Shown here: positions 39,430 to 50,134 of the stretch, in pieces
How the letters are laid out: each line of letters opens with the position of its first letter
Numbering within the stretch: position 1 is the first letter of the stretch
From: Leuctra nigra
Taxonomy: Eukaryota > Arthropoda > Insecta > Plecoptera > Leuctridae
Assembly: GCA_934045905.1 (NCBI GenBank)
Contig: OW203764.1
Coordinates: 35,232,828 to 35,296,827, forward strand
Length of the DNA stretch: 64,000 nucleotides
Direction of reading: 5' to 3'
Program-made: the position numbers and the translations under genes
Notes under the pieces: model-generated
Database searches by the model: none
What the model was told of the DNA's origin: nothing
Seen by the model: the letters and a program-made list of their open reading frames with translations, nothing else

Positions 39430-39585
39430 TCAACGTCTTCTTTTGTAAGAGAAGAATTTCCTCACTTTCGGAGTCATCAGGCGAATGAAAGAACTGGGAA
39501 ACATTTTCCTCTGATCATTCGAGTATTTGTAGTAGTTAATTGGCTGAGCGATCACCTCAATGAGAGCGTCCAGTAGCTTTTTATC
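39430..39585 (-). CDS. SCUBE: SCUBE last coding exon (conserved C-terminus)
   Basis: Starts after TTGTGTTTGCAG in phase 0 and encodes 51 residues plus TGA. It begins DKKLLDALIEVIAQP, contains NYYKYS and MFPSSFIRL, and ends KVRKFFSYKRRR. This corresponds closely to the SCUBE C-terminal tail (DKK.L..AL...A.P.NY.KY......MFP.SFIRLL...V..FL). The very basic end is kept. This tail has no named Pfam-type catalytic function, but it is the most family-specific part of the protein. Confidence 0.9.
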   Translation of the reverse strand, partial: DKKLLDALIEVIAQPINYYKYSNDQRKMFPSSFIRLMTPKVRKFFSYKRRR

Positions 39586-40426
39586 CTGCAAACACAACGA
39601 CATGTATTACCAATGATAGTGTACAGCCACCTCTATTATGTCGTGATAAAAGCCAGTGATGAAACCAGTCTTGGAAGTCACCCCTTTGTATTTTGTATTT
39701 TAGGCAACTTATACTACGTCTGTGTACGACTGGTAGTCGCGATAGGGGGTAAGTTTTATCAGGACATATAGAGGTGACTACACTCTATGTACCTGCTCTA
39801 TATATCATGTTCGTTGCTATACTTATGTTATGTAATGTATTTAAAAATGTAAAATTGTAAAAATTTATACGGCCAAAGAGGAAGCAATTTCCTGGCAGCC
39901 ATTAAAGTACAATACATTTTGAATTGAACCGTAGAGATACATTTAGGCTAAATTTTCAGTAGAATTGATCAACAAAAGTACTTATAAACGGACAGTGGAG
40001 GAACTTCTACTTGAATTTATTATTATGGAATTTGGAATTTAATTGTATTGTGGAATTTATCTTGTACATTTAAACTATAGTATTTTACCATAGTATTTAT
40101 CTTGCAAGACCAATCGTTATATTGAATAGCATTTTCTCCCGGGAGCAACGTTTTCAATAAGTCGGATCGTTACATTCTAGTAGGTATGCGGATAATCTAG
40201 CCAACCAAGTGTGGTTTGGAGCATAAAACTTGTAATCTGATCTCTCGAAATCACCTGATCTTTCATCTCAATTACAATAACAAATGAAGGAAATGTGTGC
40301 GAACATATTAATATGTATTTTTTCAATTAATATAATATTAATTTCAGATGTATCTAAAGTTTACTTTACAATATCAATTGATTAAAATTATGCAAAACAT
40401 TGAGATAAATAAATTTGAAAGCTTAC

Positions 40427-40506
40427 CCGGAGTATCTCCAGATGGTTCTGCAAGGAGTAGAGTCTTCTGTCCTGAACTATATCTTCGATCAGAGATTGAT
40501 ATTCTT
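40427..40506 (-). CDS. SCUBE: SCUBE exon (post-CUB linker)
   Basis: An 80-bp exon between TTTGTCTTTTTAG and GTAAGC, phase 1 in and phase 0 out. It encodes EEYQSLIEDIVQDRRLYS and NHLEILR, matching the SCUBE segment D-Y-x-E-L-I-E-D-I-V that directly follows the CUB domain. It is too short to appear as a free-standing open frame and is only visible through homology and splice sites. Confidence 0.88.
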
Positions 40507-41386
40507 CTAAAAAGACAAACGAGAACGACATAGCAATTAAAGGAGTTGACTGTATAAGTGTAGGCACTCTGGTATTATTCGATTTGATCGATGTAAATTG
40601 TGATGCATTCAGGGTGTGACTGTTGGAAACTATAATAGTACTTGTTGCACGGAGACATTAAATCTATACAAGTATTCGGTCTCGAGTGTAATAAACGATT
40701 TAATGCACATACTTTGTTGTGTTGGAGAGTGTAGGTAAACTACATTGCGAACAAGTTTGAGAATATCTGATAGTTCAATGATTGCTTCAGTCATAGCTTT
40801 TGTGTCAAACATATCACGATGCAAACAAGAAGAAGTTAATAATATTGAAGATAGCAGAATGTCATAATATTATGAAGATAGGTACCTACCCTTTATATGC
40901 CTAGGTTATGTTTCTTGTAAAAGTAAACGATTCTAATAAGTGATAATATGCCTCTTTCTAAAAGCACAAATGAGATAGTCAACCAATACCATGAAGTATA
41001 ATTTGATGTTAATTAATGATTTTATGTGCAACATAGACCTGGTGATAACAAACCGAGAGTCTTGTGGTACTCAAACGACACTTTCTCTGGTTTTTTTTTT
41101 GTAGTCAAAATCAATAATAAATTCTGTTAAAATGCTATCTAACGATCTGAAATTTTGATAATACAATTCATGTTCAGAGAACATGAACAGCACAATACGC
41201 TCAGCGCCCTTGCGATTTGTGTTTGTATAATAATTTGTCCAACAAATTGTAGAAAATCTGCAAGTCAACTTTCATGAGATTTTACATTTTACATGCGAGT
41301 ATCGGAAGCACTGTCCCAGCAACACTATTGATAACGTATTGGAGTCTAACGTTCAGTTCAATTGTTATGATTCCATTGCATCGTAC

Positions 41387-41539
41387 CGTTGTAAGTGACG
41401 AAGGGGATGTGAAACCCCTGCGCGCTGCCTTGAGAGTCCGATCTGAATCGGATCCACAGTCGCTTGCTCTCCGCGATGAAGGCCAGTGGACTTGCGACAG
41501 TTTTACAGGCTTCGTATGTGATCACCGAGTAGGGAGATT
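41387..41539 (-). CDS. SCUBE: SCUBE CUB domain, second half
   Basis: A 153-bp exon (phase 1 to phase 1) between ATCTCTTTCAG and GTACGA. It encodes SPYSVITYEACKTV, FIAESKRLWIRFRSD and GFHIPFVTYN. Strands and the fourth CUB cysteine (YEAC) are in place, with LWIRF as the usual hydrophobic core strand. Together with 42505-42699 it completes one CUB domain, an extracellular protein-binding beta-sandwich. Confidence 0.88.
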
Positions 41540-42189
41540 CTGAAAGAGATATTTAAATATTACGACTTATAAGTGCGAAAACGAGAATATTATCTCTGCG
41601 TGCCATTGTACAGTTCGATGATTTCAATTACATTTATATTTTCAAAGGTACAAAGTAGGTACTCTTATAAAAGGATACTATGTTTTATATAAAGGATATT
41701 CTGTGTTTATTATCATGAGTTACAAGACGTAATGAACGTCATTGTTGGGCTAATAAAGTGACGTCATATACCGAGACAAGGTGATTTTATGCCTGTTAGA
41801 GTGACATTTATATAGTTTTTCAACGACGACATCAATATCTCATTTTTATGAATAAAAAATTAGATTTTTTACCAGTTTATACAATACGAGACTCGAAAAT
41901 ATGAATTTCTCCTTTTGGATGTCTAGAAATTTTAATGGTGCTCACTTCGATTTTTTGAATCGATTATCTGAGATGATCACGAAAAAGTGTAAATAGTATA
42001 TAGTATAGTATATAGGTAAAATCAAGTGAATTGAACATTACTTTTGACCATGATGTCAAGGAAATAAGTAGAGGATAGTTACGTGTTTTCTAATTGTAAC
42101 AAGAATGATATACTTATGATGTACAACCACGGAATGTATTGTAATTCAAAGTTGTTAAATAAATAAATAAAATTAAATGAAATTAAATT

Positions 42190-42355
42190 AAATTAAAAAT
42201 TAAGAAGCAAACTCGTAGCCGAGTTCGATTCCCGCGGTCGCTGATCCCTACAGTTTGTTCGTTATTTCTCATTCGCGGGGCAAACACTGGGAAGGTGCCT
42301 TACTAATAGGCCACTACCACATCATCATCATCATCATCATCATCATTATCATAAT
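42190..42355 (+). repeat. SINE-like B-box sequence followed by an (ATC)n microsatellite
   Basis: GAGTTCGATTCCCGC near 42217 is a good RNA polymerase III B box, followed by a GC-richer body and then an (ATC) repeat at 42319-42350. An (AAATT)-type simple sequence precedes it at 42155-42205. No convincing A box is seen, so a truncated SINE is only one explanation. Confidence 0.35.
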
Positions 42356-42504
42356 CTTACCTCCGTACCGTGCTTACTTCACCCACTACAACTTTTATTA
42401 CGAATAATATTTTCCTCTCTATATCATTCACTTAACATACTACAACTTAATGTACTAATACTTCGTTTATTAACATCATTTCTTCGAGTTGTATTAAAAC
42501 TTAC

Positions 42505-42699
42505 TTGATTTTCTCATAACGATATGATCTTCACATTTATTGCCTGCAAAGTGTATTGCTGGAATAATGACAAGTAGTCTTCTTCCCTTGGGTGGCTTCA
42601 CGACCCAAGTGCACTCTACGTTGTCGGGATAGTTCCCAGGATAGTTCGGCGACTCGATGAAACCGTTCAAGTCGTTGATGTAGCTCTTGCATTGGAACC
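42505..42699 (-). CDS. SCUBE: SCUBE CUB domain, first half
   Basis: A 195-bp exon between ATATGTTTCAG and GTAAGT. The translation contains FIESPNYPGNYPDNVECTW, the hallmark CUB opening (G.I.SPN.P..YP....C.W), then RRLLVIIPAIHF and CEDHIVMR. Phase 1 at both ends joins cleanly to the neighbouring exons. Confidence 0.9.
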
Positions 42700-42804
42700 C
42701 TGAAACATATCAACTTACATTGCTCTGTGGGACGCGGAATCGCTAATAATTCTTTAATTCTTAACCGATTTCGCCAAAATAATATAATATAATTATATTT
42801 ATAT

Positions 42805-43196
42805 TTAAGACGGCTGCGGGTAGTGAGATTGACCTCGAAGGGTTTTTAATCGATTTTTATCAATATCTTTTACCAATGAAATTGTTAACAAAATAAGGCT
42901 TTGTACGAGTATTCAGAACAGTTAATTGAAAATAATTCCATAGCTTGTAATGGTTTATTAGATTTACTTTGTCCTACAGATGTTTAGTGCCCGAAAATTA
43001 GTAAAATTATGGCACTAAGCATCTGTTGGTCAAAATAAAGCTAATAACTTATTCCAAACTATAAAATTATTTTCATTGAACTGTTCTGAATACTCGTTCA
43101 AAGCCCTATTTTGTTAACAGTTACATTGGTAAAAGATATTGATAAAAATCGATTAAAAAACTCTTCAAGGCCACGCTCACTACTCAGCCCTCTTAA
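42805..43196. mobile_element. 392-bp palindromic foldback element in a SCUBE intron
   Basis: Arms starting TTAAGACGGCTG (42805) and ending CAGCCCTCTTAA (43196) are reverse complements over about 190 bp each. They share TTTTATCAATATCTTTTACC, CGAGTATTCAGAACAGTT and CAGATG(T/C)TTAGTGCC, meeting at a small centre near 43005. It has no coding capacity and resembles a hairpin-type MITE. Transcription of the intron would produce a long dsRNA hairpin. Confidence 0.75.
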
Positions 43197-45278
43197 GATA
43201 ATATAAAATGTTGGTCTCATTGACAATCACAAATTTTTTCTTTTGATATGACGATGCACCTTAAACAGGATATTTTCACTTCTGAGTCAATCGGAGGATG
43301 ATGTTAAGAAAACCATTGCAGGTCTTAGATTAGAACATATTATTTCAGAGATCGATTGGTCGGTTTGACCTGGGTGATGTCAAAAGCAAAACAGAAAACA
43401 AGCTTAAATGTCGAGTTAGTAAAGTAATGCTCGCTCATTCATTGTTAAACCACTTTTCTAACAAGTACAAATATAAACTCTAAAAGAAAATTGAAGCGTT
43501 GTTACCAAGAATGTTGACTTACAGGTCTGAATATTATATGGCGTACTTTTAGTAGAGCCAACTTCTAATTATTCTGTGAGAGGCCAAAGTGCATTTTAAC
43601 TTTATACGATATAAATTGTTTACTCTTAACTTCCTTATGGAATAAATCCACATGGCACCTCTCCAGAGGCAGCTGTCACGTCGTCTGCACACAAACCATG
43701 AATAAAAAGTACTGATTTTACTGATCCAGTCATTCGCCATTAATCGCTGATTTTGTGTTTAATGCACCATTAATTCTAGCTCGATATTGAATGTTTATAG
43801 CTCGGAGTAAAATAGCAATCAACCAACAGTACTCTGGAATACAACGGAGTCGGGACGTTTTTACTTGAATAACATGAATATTCTGGTCTTGGTGAGTTTT
43901 AAATGGAGCGGAGTTGATTGCACTTCACTAAGAATACGCTGCGAATAAAGTAAGGAATCCATTAAATTTCAGTGTGGAGAAATAAAAGCAACATCGATAT
44001 CTGAATCTCGTTTCTCGTAACGAGAGAATAGGAATAGAATCTATTAAGATTTACCTATCAATAGGTTTTATGTTTAAAAAAAAATTGGTTTTATTGAAGA
44101 CTTCCTATGGAGTCAGGATGTGCGCAAAAGACGTGCGTAAAAGTATAAAAACTAAACCCTTCAGGATATCGAAGCTTAAAGAAATTTTGTCAGCTTTAAG
44201 TTCCAAGAAATAGACCCTATTTATGTAGATTCTATACTCTTTCGCTCGTTGTACAGAAAATAGCAACACTCTAAACGACAATATTCAGCCATAAATGTAT
44301 GAATAAAGTGTGCACTTATCCTCTAAAAGGAAGAGCTTTTTTCAACTAGGAAGTGCTCCCAAGGAATGTAATAATACTTTTGACGCAATTGGTGCGTGTT
44401 CGTATTTAAACTATAATTCTGTTTTTACCTCTAAGGCCAATGCTACCACTAAATTACCATGAACAAGTTTGAGCAGCATATAAGAGGGATGCGGGCGGCT
44501 GTGTACTGTAATTGGAACTATCCAAGCATAATCAGGACAGACAACGGCTGGTGTCAAACCCGAGACTTCAGTTCAGTGACAGTTCGAGCTGAGTGCATCT
44601 GACATTGACTTAGCAACAGGTGGTGAATCTGTTCAAACACGTGACTTGATCCACTCGTACATTCTCAAAGAACGGGCAAGCATTCGAGCCTTCCTCTTCT
44701 ATTACATCATTTTTCTTGGCCATTTTGTTTATACTATTGGCGAATATAAGTCACTGAGATATCCATAATATATTTGAGGAGCATAATTTCAAATCGCAAT
44801 GTGTCAATAAACATCGAACCGAGCAAAATGCAATTTTCTGTAATATTAGCATGAAAGAGTACAGAAATCATTGTTGACATAATTAAGCGAACGTAGCGAG
44901 CGTCTCCCCGTTACTCTAATGCACATTCTCTGTTTGTTTTTGTTTGTTTGTTTGTGTTATTGACGGCAATGTCCATGCCCATACATTATTCAATCTATCT
45001 ACTATGAATTTTGTACACACACTAATGTCACTCATGATCAATCTCATGTAATAGTTTTGCAACGAGATCTTGTGATTTTTTCAAAATTGTTTACCTACCT
45101 ACTATTTTCATTCATTATTTTGAATTTTGAATTTTTCTGAATTTCTGAATTCTTATTTCTGAATTTTTCATTTTTACCAACTTTTACCAACTACGCCTCG
45201 AATACCAGTACTGAGTTTGGTTCCGTCTTGTGAGTGCTCAGAGCTTTACTCCGGCGTCCCGACGGGTGGCGTACTTAC
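43197..45278 (-). other. SCUBE intron, no further exon seen
   Basis: The splice phases of the exons on either side (C|GG) join directly, so no exon is required here. At about 44885-44960 a GCGAGCGTCTCC motif with a T/G-rich tail resembles the centre of the foldback family at 58193-60366. Confidence 0.55.
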
Positions 45279-45565
45279 GCTTGCAGCTGTTGATGCCCGT
45301 CGCCGCCTCGTCGTCGGTCGTCGAGTTCTCTGGACATCGCCAACACGCGTTGTGCCTCGTGTAGGTGCCTTTGACGCAGACCTCACAGCGCTGGCTAGTG
45401 TCATGCCAGACATGCCCAGCGGGACACTTGAACCGTTTATCACCAAATACTCCACTCTCCTGCATCTTCCTGCCATTGGCAAACTCATTTAATGGCAGAC
45501 AATTTTTCCTCTTTTCTTTTACATGGAAGCTCTTTGGCACCACGCTAAGCTCGTAGTTACGAATT
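45279..45565 (-). CDS. SCUBE: SCUBE Cys-rich module exon
   Basis: A 287-bp exon between GGTTTTTATTTTAG and GTAAGT, phase 2 in and phase 1 out. The C-terminal part has CPAGHVWHDTSQRCEVCVKG, then TYTRHNACWRCPENST and INSCK. This is one GCC2/GCC3-type cysteine-rich repeat (CxxCxxGTY...CxxCP...T), as precedes the CUB domain in SCUBE. Vertebrate SCUBE proteins usually carry about three such repeats, so this gene seems reduced at this point. The first 40 residues are a spacer without cysteine pairs. Confidence 0.85.
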
Positions 45566-45807
45566 CTAAAATAAAAACCACACGGATGATGATTTATGTT
45601 TTACGTCTAATTTGATGGCAGAATATAAACTATAAGTTATCGCTTTGTTATCCTATTAGTTGTTGAACTCATTGCAGCCCACGATTTAGCGCATTGAGTG
45701 TTTTGCGCTACCAAGAAGGCGATGAGGTGGGGCATTTCTCATTAGACACTGACTTCTAGATAATAATTGGCAATGCATTATAAACGCAGAGAGAATGGAA
45801 GACTCAC

Positions 45808-46285
45808 TTTGTCGTCGCAGTACCATCCAACGATGCCCGCAACAAGGAAACTGTTTGCAACAATGCCTGTTCGCTTGCAGAAGCCGTGCAGTTGTGCAAT
45901 AGACATCGAGGAGGCTCATTCTTCACAAGACAATTGATTCGAAGACCAACCTTTACAATATCGAAGATTTGTTTCATGTTTTTAGAATTGAAGCACTTAA
46001 CGTTAGCAACTTGCAATTGACAATCTTTTATGGTTACTTTACTTTCTAAAGTGTCTAAAAATTCTCTGGCGTAGCTATTTATCGTGTCTTTAACTTGTGA
46101 ACAGACAATGCCGGTGAGAGATAGTCTTGCTCTGGCGTTTGTTGTTGGTTTATTGTTTGTACAGCGCGGCTGTGCGGTTGGCTTGTGAATGGCGAGGCTA
46201 CTGTTGTCGCTGCAATAATAGCCGCCTGGAGTGTTGACGCAATCGTGAAGATATCCTCCATTCGACAGGAAACACTCGTCGATAT
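45808..46285 (-). CDS. SCUBE: SCUBE exon: degenerate EGF plus spacer
   Basis: A 478-bp exon after TGGTATTCGCAG, ending AA|GTGAGT. It begins DIDECFLSNGG with a calcium-binding EGF start, but the second cysteine is a tyrosine (codon TAT at NGGY), and the paired cysteines after CVNTPGGYYC are missing. About 130 residues of spacer follow with scattered cysteines and potential N-glycosylation sites (NSS, NCT). The spacer is in the place of the SCUBE region between the EGF array and the Cys-rich module. Phase 2 at the 3' end fits the next exon. Confidence 0.82.
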
Positions 46286-47143
46286 CTGCGAATACCAACA
46301 GCGTGAGATCAATACATTTGTGTCTAGTCTCATTGAAATAAACAAAATGTCTCGACGTTTTATCTGGGACATGACTTGGTTAATAAATGACCAGTGCTCT
46401 TTCAGATTTGTTGTCAGTGTTAAATCTTAATTCTAAAAGTAAAATGATTCACAGCCTAATAGTGAAACTGAAGATTAAAAAATCGGGAACCGGTGAACTG
46501 AATTTGTAGTTATTATTGAAACATATAAACCTGTTGAACATTTTTAAAAGGGAAAAACTCAGAAGTAGTACATTTTTATGTAAAACAACTCAATAACGAA
46601 AAATTACACGAAATTTTGTTTGACGTTCGCCACGATTTCATGGTTTCACTGAATAGACTAAACTTAAAATATGCAACAGGTAAGCTCAACCACACGCGTA
46701 TCGTTTGTAATTGGTTTGTAATCAGGTCATCTTTATAGGACCATATAGGCATGATTCTTCATATGATTAGTATCAACTTAAAATAAAAATATATACTTTT
46801 ATATACTTCGTCTCGTCCAGAGACAATGGGAACAGAGATAAATATCTGGAGATAATTATGTGTTTTTACAGTATAATTGTCAAAAATCTTCATGAACCTT
46901 TTTATATTTTTAATTTTTAATCTGTAAATTACATTGTCATATAAACCTAATTATGAGATTTTTATGTAAAACTTCCAGTAAGTCATGATATTTTTTTCTT
47001 TGCCAATACATAAAACTGATTATACTCGTAGTTGATCATTACAGCTAGAGACTTTTGCTCGGATTCTATTTCTCTTCTCTTGGGGGTAGTTCGGTACATC
47101 CTCTACAGTCTGGACTCTCACCAGATGGAACCACCGTCAGTTG

Positions 47144-47212
47144 TTCTGCTAGGCCGAGAAAGACTTCATTGCGCGCTCACCTTGCAATGTACCCTTTCTC
47201 GGCCTAGCAGAA
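47144..47212. repeat. 19-bp perfect inverted repeat, hairpin with 31-nt loop
   Basis: TTCTGCTAGGCCGAGAAAG (47144-47162) is exactly complemented at 47194-47212. Pairing extends outward through CAGTT with one mismatch, giving a stem of about 25 bp. The size resembles a miRNA precursor, but it may equally be the end-to-end remains of a small MITE. Confidence 0.6.
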
Positions 47213-47429
47213 TAACTGGCGATCTAACTAACTGATTCTGTTGAGAGTTTAAACTTACGTTTCTTCCCCGACTTTAGCATTACACAAAAATCCACCCAGA
47301 TATGTAAATTACATAATTAGAATCGATATGTGCAAAATATATCGACACATTTGTTTTGAATTTTAACAGAATAGGGAAGGCTCCTTAAAATTAGATGTCA
47401 GAATAATAGGTATTTTATGACAATTACTA

Positions 47430-48760
47430 GGAAAACGCTCAGTGTAACGCGTTGATGAGCGAGCACGGGTACGTGCAAATTCTCGAACCGGAAATGCGTA
47501 CACAACGCACAGAAAACATATACATCCATATGGAATTGATTATGATATCAACTTAAAAGTGTATGCTTTTCATCGAAACTTTAAAATAGCATCTAAGCAC
47601 CTGGTTCATAAAGCAAATCAGAATCAATTTTCAATTGGCACTGGAAAACATTCATTTCGATACTTCATTACTGACAGATATTAAAAATGTAAATAACTTC
47701 ATACGTTCTTAACTGATTGGGATGAAATTTTGTAAAATAAGAGACAATATTGGTCTTAATGATCATGCAAAATATGAGTTTGATCAGAATTATCGAAGAC
47801 CGTTTTCATTTTTCAGCCTATCAGGAGATATTTATTTAAATTTTAACCAATGAATCTGAGTAACGCGTTGATGAGCGAGCACGGATACGCGCAACACCTC
47901 GAACCGAAATTCTGTCTATCGAAAATGTCATTAAAAGCCAATAATTCTAAAATTTCGCCACAGATTTGTATAGAAATCTCAAAACATTCCTAAAATATTG
48001 GTCCAAATAACCATGCAAAGCTTTAAGTTGATCAATTGAACCTTTATGATTGAACTGTTCCGTGTTAATTTTCAAAAATCACAGGATCTCCTTCAAAAAA
48101 TATACCTGAGACCACTCATATGATATAAGTGTGTCTACACAATATCAGATCGACTGTTGAACGGTCATTATCAGTTTCATTTGCGTTTGAAAGTTTCTGC
48201 TCTAACTACCTTGCCTTGAACTGAAGAGTCGAAGTCGCCGTGAATTTGACAGCCAACACGCTAATAGTCCGTAAAATGTCAATAACGTTTGGATTTAAAC
48301 ACAGATTAGTATGAAAATTGTCAAAAATGCAGATAATGTTGGACCCAACCATCATGCGAAGTTATAAGTTGATCGTTCAATCGGTTATAGTTTAAATTTC
48401 TAAAAACACAGGAAAGATGGTTTTAAATTTTAACCAATGGGAGGATTTGGCTGAAACTTTGTTTGATTGGGTACAATGTTGAGGGTAATGACTTGTCAAA
48501 ATTTCAATTTGATCAAAACAACCAATCGAAAGTAAATTTTTTTTAAATTTGAACCAATCAATGGATTTCAAAAAAATTAGGGTCTGCAACAATCAGAAAT
48601 GTTACGTACATGTGTGCAAAATTTCAGCTCGATCGAAGAAAAACTCTGACCTGTATATCGTCAGTAACAGAAAAAAAAAAACAAACAAAAAAAAAAACAG
48701 AGGTCCGTGCCAAAAGAGCCAAATGGAGACGCTCGCTTCGCTCGCTCAAAGATGTTGCTG
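47430..48760. mobile_element. Half copies of the GGAAAACGCTCAG foldback family
   Basis: 47430-47862 is a close direct copy of the left arm of the element at 58193-60366, starting GGAAAACGCTCAGTG after a TA. At about 47863 the arm start (GTAACGCGTTGATGAGCGAG) appears again in a second, more diverged copy. That copy runs to the family's centre motif GGAGACGCTCGCTTCGCTCG near 48725. The right arms are missing. Confidence 0.7.
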
Positions 48761-49096
48761 GACACAGATTTGGTATTAATTTTGTTGTGAGATGAATAGT
48801 TTTGACGGAATTAATTTACAAAGATTGATACATTTCTTACAATTTTAAAACAAGAAAATTGACAATGACATCATAATCCGTTATATTGCCATAGCAACAA
48901 TGGAATCACCATGGTAACACATTGTTGGAGGCTTGGAAATGACATCACAATCCTGATTCTCGTTGCATGCCGTTTTTCCCGCCAAAATACCCAATGACAT
49001 TTGAATTTGATTTTTATGAATGAAAATTTTAAATTTTGCTGATGATAAGTGTGTCATTGTTACATTGTTATTTGGCGGGATGGCGGATTTGGCAAG

Positions 49097-50134
49097 ATGG
49101 CGGGCGATGCAAGTCAAGGGAAGTTATTGGTGCTGCAAAAACTCGAAGATTTTAAAGTAAGGGACCTTCACCGAGTGCTTGAACAGTGTGGGTTAAGTAA
49201 GGAAGGGAAGAAGGAAGATTTGGTGGATAGATTGACATGTGCAGCTACTGCATTAATGGAACTTTGCGAGAGTTTAGGTCTGTCAATCTGCATGCAACAA
49301 TTGGACGTGGCTACCGACAAGGTGGGTGAAACTAATATTGCTAATGATCTTCTGAAAGCTATAATTTGTGAGAAGGATAAACGGCTGGATTCCCTAGACG
49401 AAATCAACAACTTACTCAAAGATAAGATTACGTACCTGACTGAGATGAAAGTCGCGGAAAGTGAAAAGGAGGCGTTGCCTCATGTTTACAATAATAGTGC
49501 ACAAAAGAGCCGTGAGAGGGCGCTCGCGCTAGCAGCAGCGGGAGCGAAATCCGTACCGGCGGCTATTTCAAACGAACGGACTCAGTCTAGCTGCGATACT
49601 CTCCCCCTACCACTGCCCCTACTACCCCTCTCACCGTTTGTGGCCGAGCGGGTCTGGGGCTATGAGGCCAGGAGGAGGAGGGAAATACCTGATAGTGGCC
49701 CAGCTGTTTCGACGAAAACAACAACAATAACAGGAAAAGTCACTCTTGATGATGATTTGACACAGGATCAAGAAGAATTCAAAGTGGTGAACACCAGAAA
49801 AAGGCACCGACAAAAGTGCACACTTGGTACTGCTGCTGTTCCTGAGGGATCGACGAGACTGGCGGTTGCGGCTAGAAAGAGTTTCCTTCATGTCTGGCGG
49901 CTAAACAAGGACGTCACGTGTGAAGATGTTTTGGCGTACATCAAGGACAATTTGGAAGGCTCTTCTGACTCGATCACCTGCGAAAAATTAAATGCTAGGG
50001 GCGATTACAGTTCGTTTAAAGTCGGCTTGTGTGAAACTCTTTATGAAAATATGAGTAGTCCGGCCTTCTGGCCTGCGGGTGCGGCAATAAAGCGGTTTTT
50101 TCAGCCACGAGCAAATTCCTCCCGAACCTCGTAA
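49097..50134 (+). CDS. LINE ORF1 protein with SAP-like domain
   Basis: The open frame begins at 49049, but the ATG at 49097 (MAGDASQG, 345 residues) follows the domain better. Residues about 15-49 (LEDFKVRDLHRVLEQCGLS...KKEDLVDRL) have the helix-extension-helix pattern of a SAP DNA-binding motif. A short coiled-coil stretch follows (about 90-130), then a low-complexity Ser/Pro/Leu-rich part. The C-terminal 80 residues (FLHVWRLNKDVTCEDVLAYI, SSFKVGL, FWPAGAAIKRFF) resemble the C-terminal domain of other insect LINE ORF1 proteins. ORF1 products are nucleic-acid chaperones that coat the element RNA. No CCHC knuckles are seen. The end overlaps the ORF2 frame. Confidence 0.75.
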   Translation: MAGDASQGKLLVLQKLEDFKVRDLHRVLEQCGLSKEGKKEDLVDRLTCAATALMELCESLGLSICMQQLDVATDKVGETNIANDLLKAIICEKDKRLDSLDEINNLLKDKITYLTEMKVAESEKEALPHVYNNSAQKSRERALALAAAGAKSVPAAISNERTQSSCDTLPLPLPLLPLSPFVAERVWGYEARRRREIPDSGPAVSTKTTTITGKVTLDDDLTQDQEEFKVVNTRKRHRQKCTLGTAAVPEGSTRLAVAARKSFLHVWRLNKDVTCEDVLAYIKDNLEGSSDSITCEKLNARGDYSSFKVGLCETLYENMSSPAFWPAGAAIKRFFQPRANSSRTS

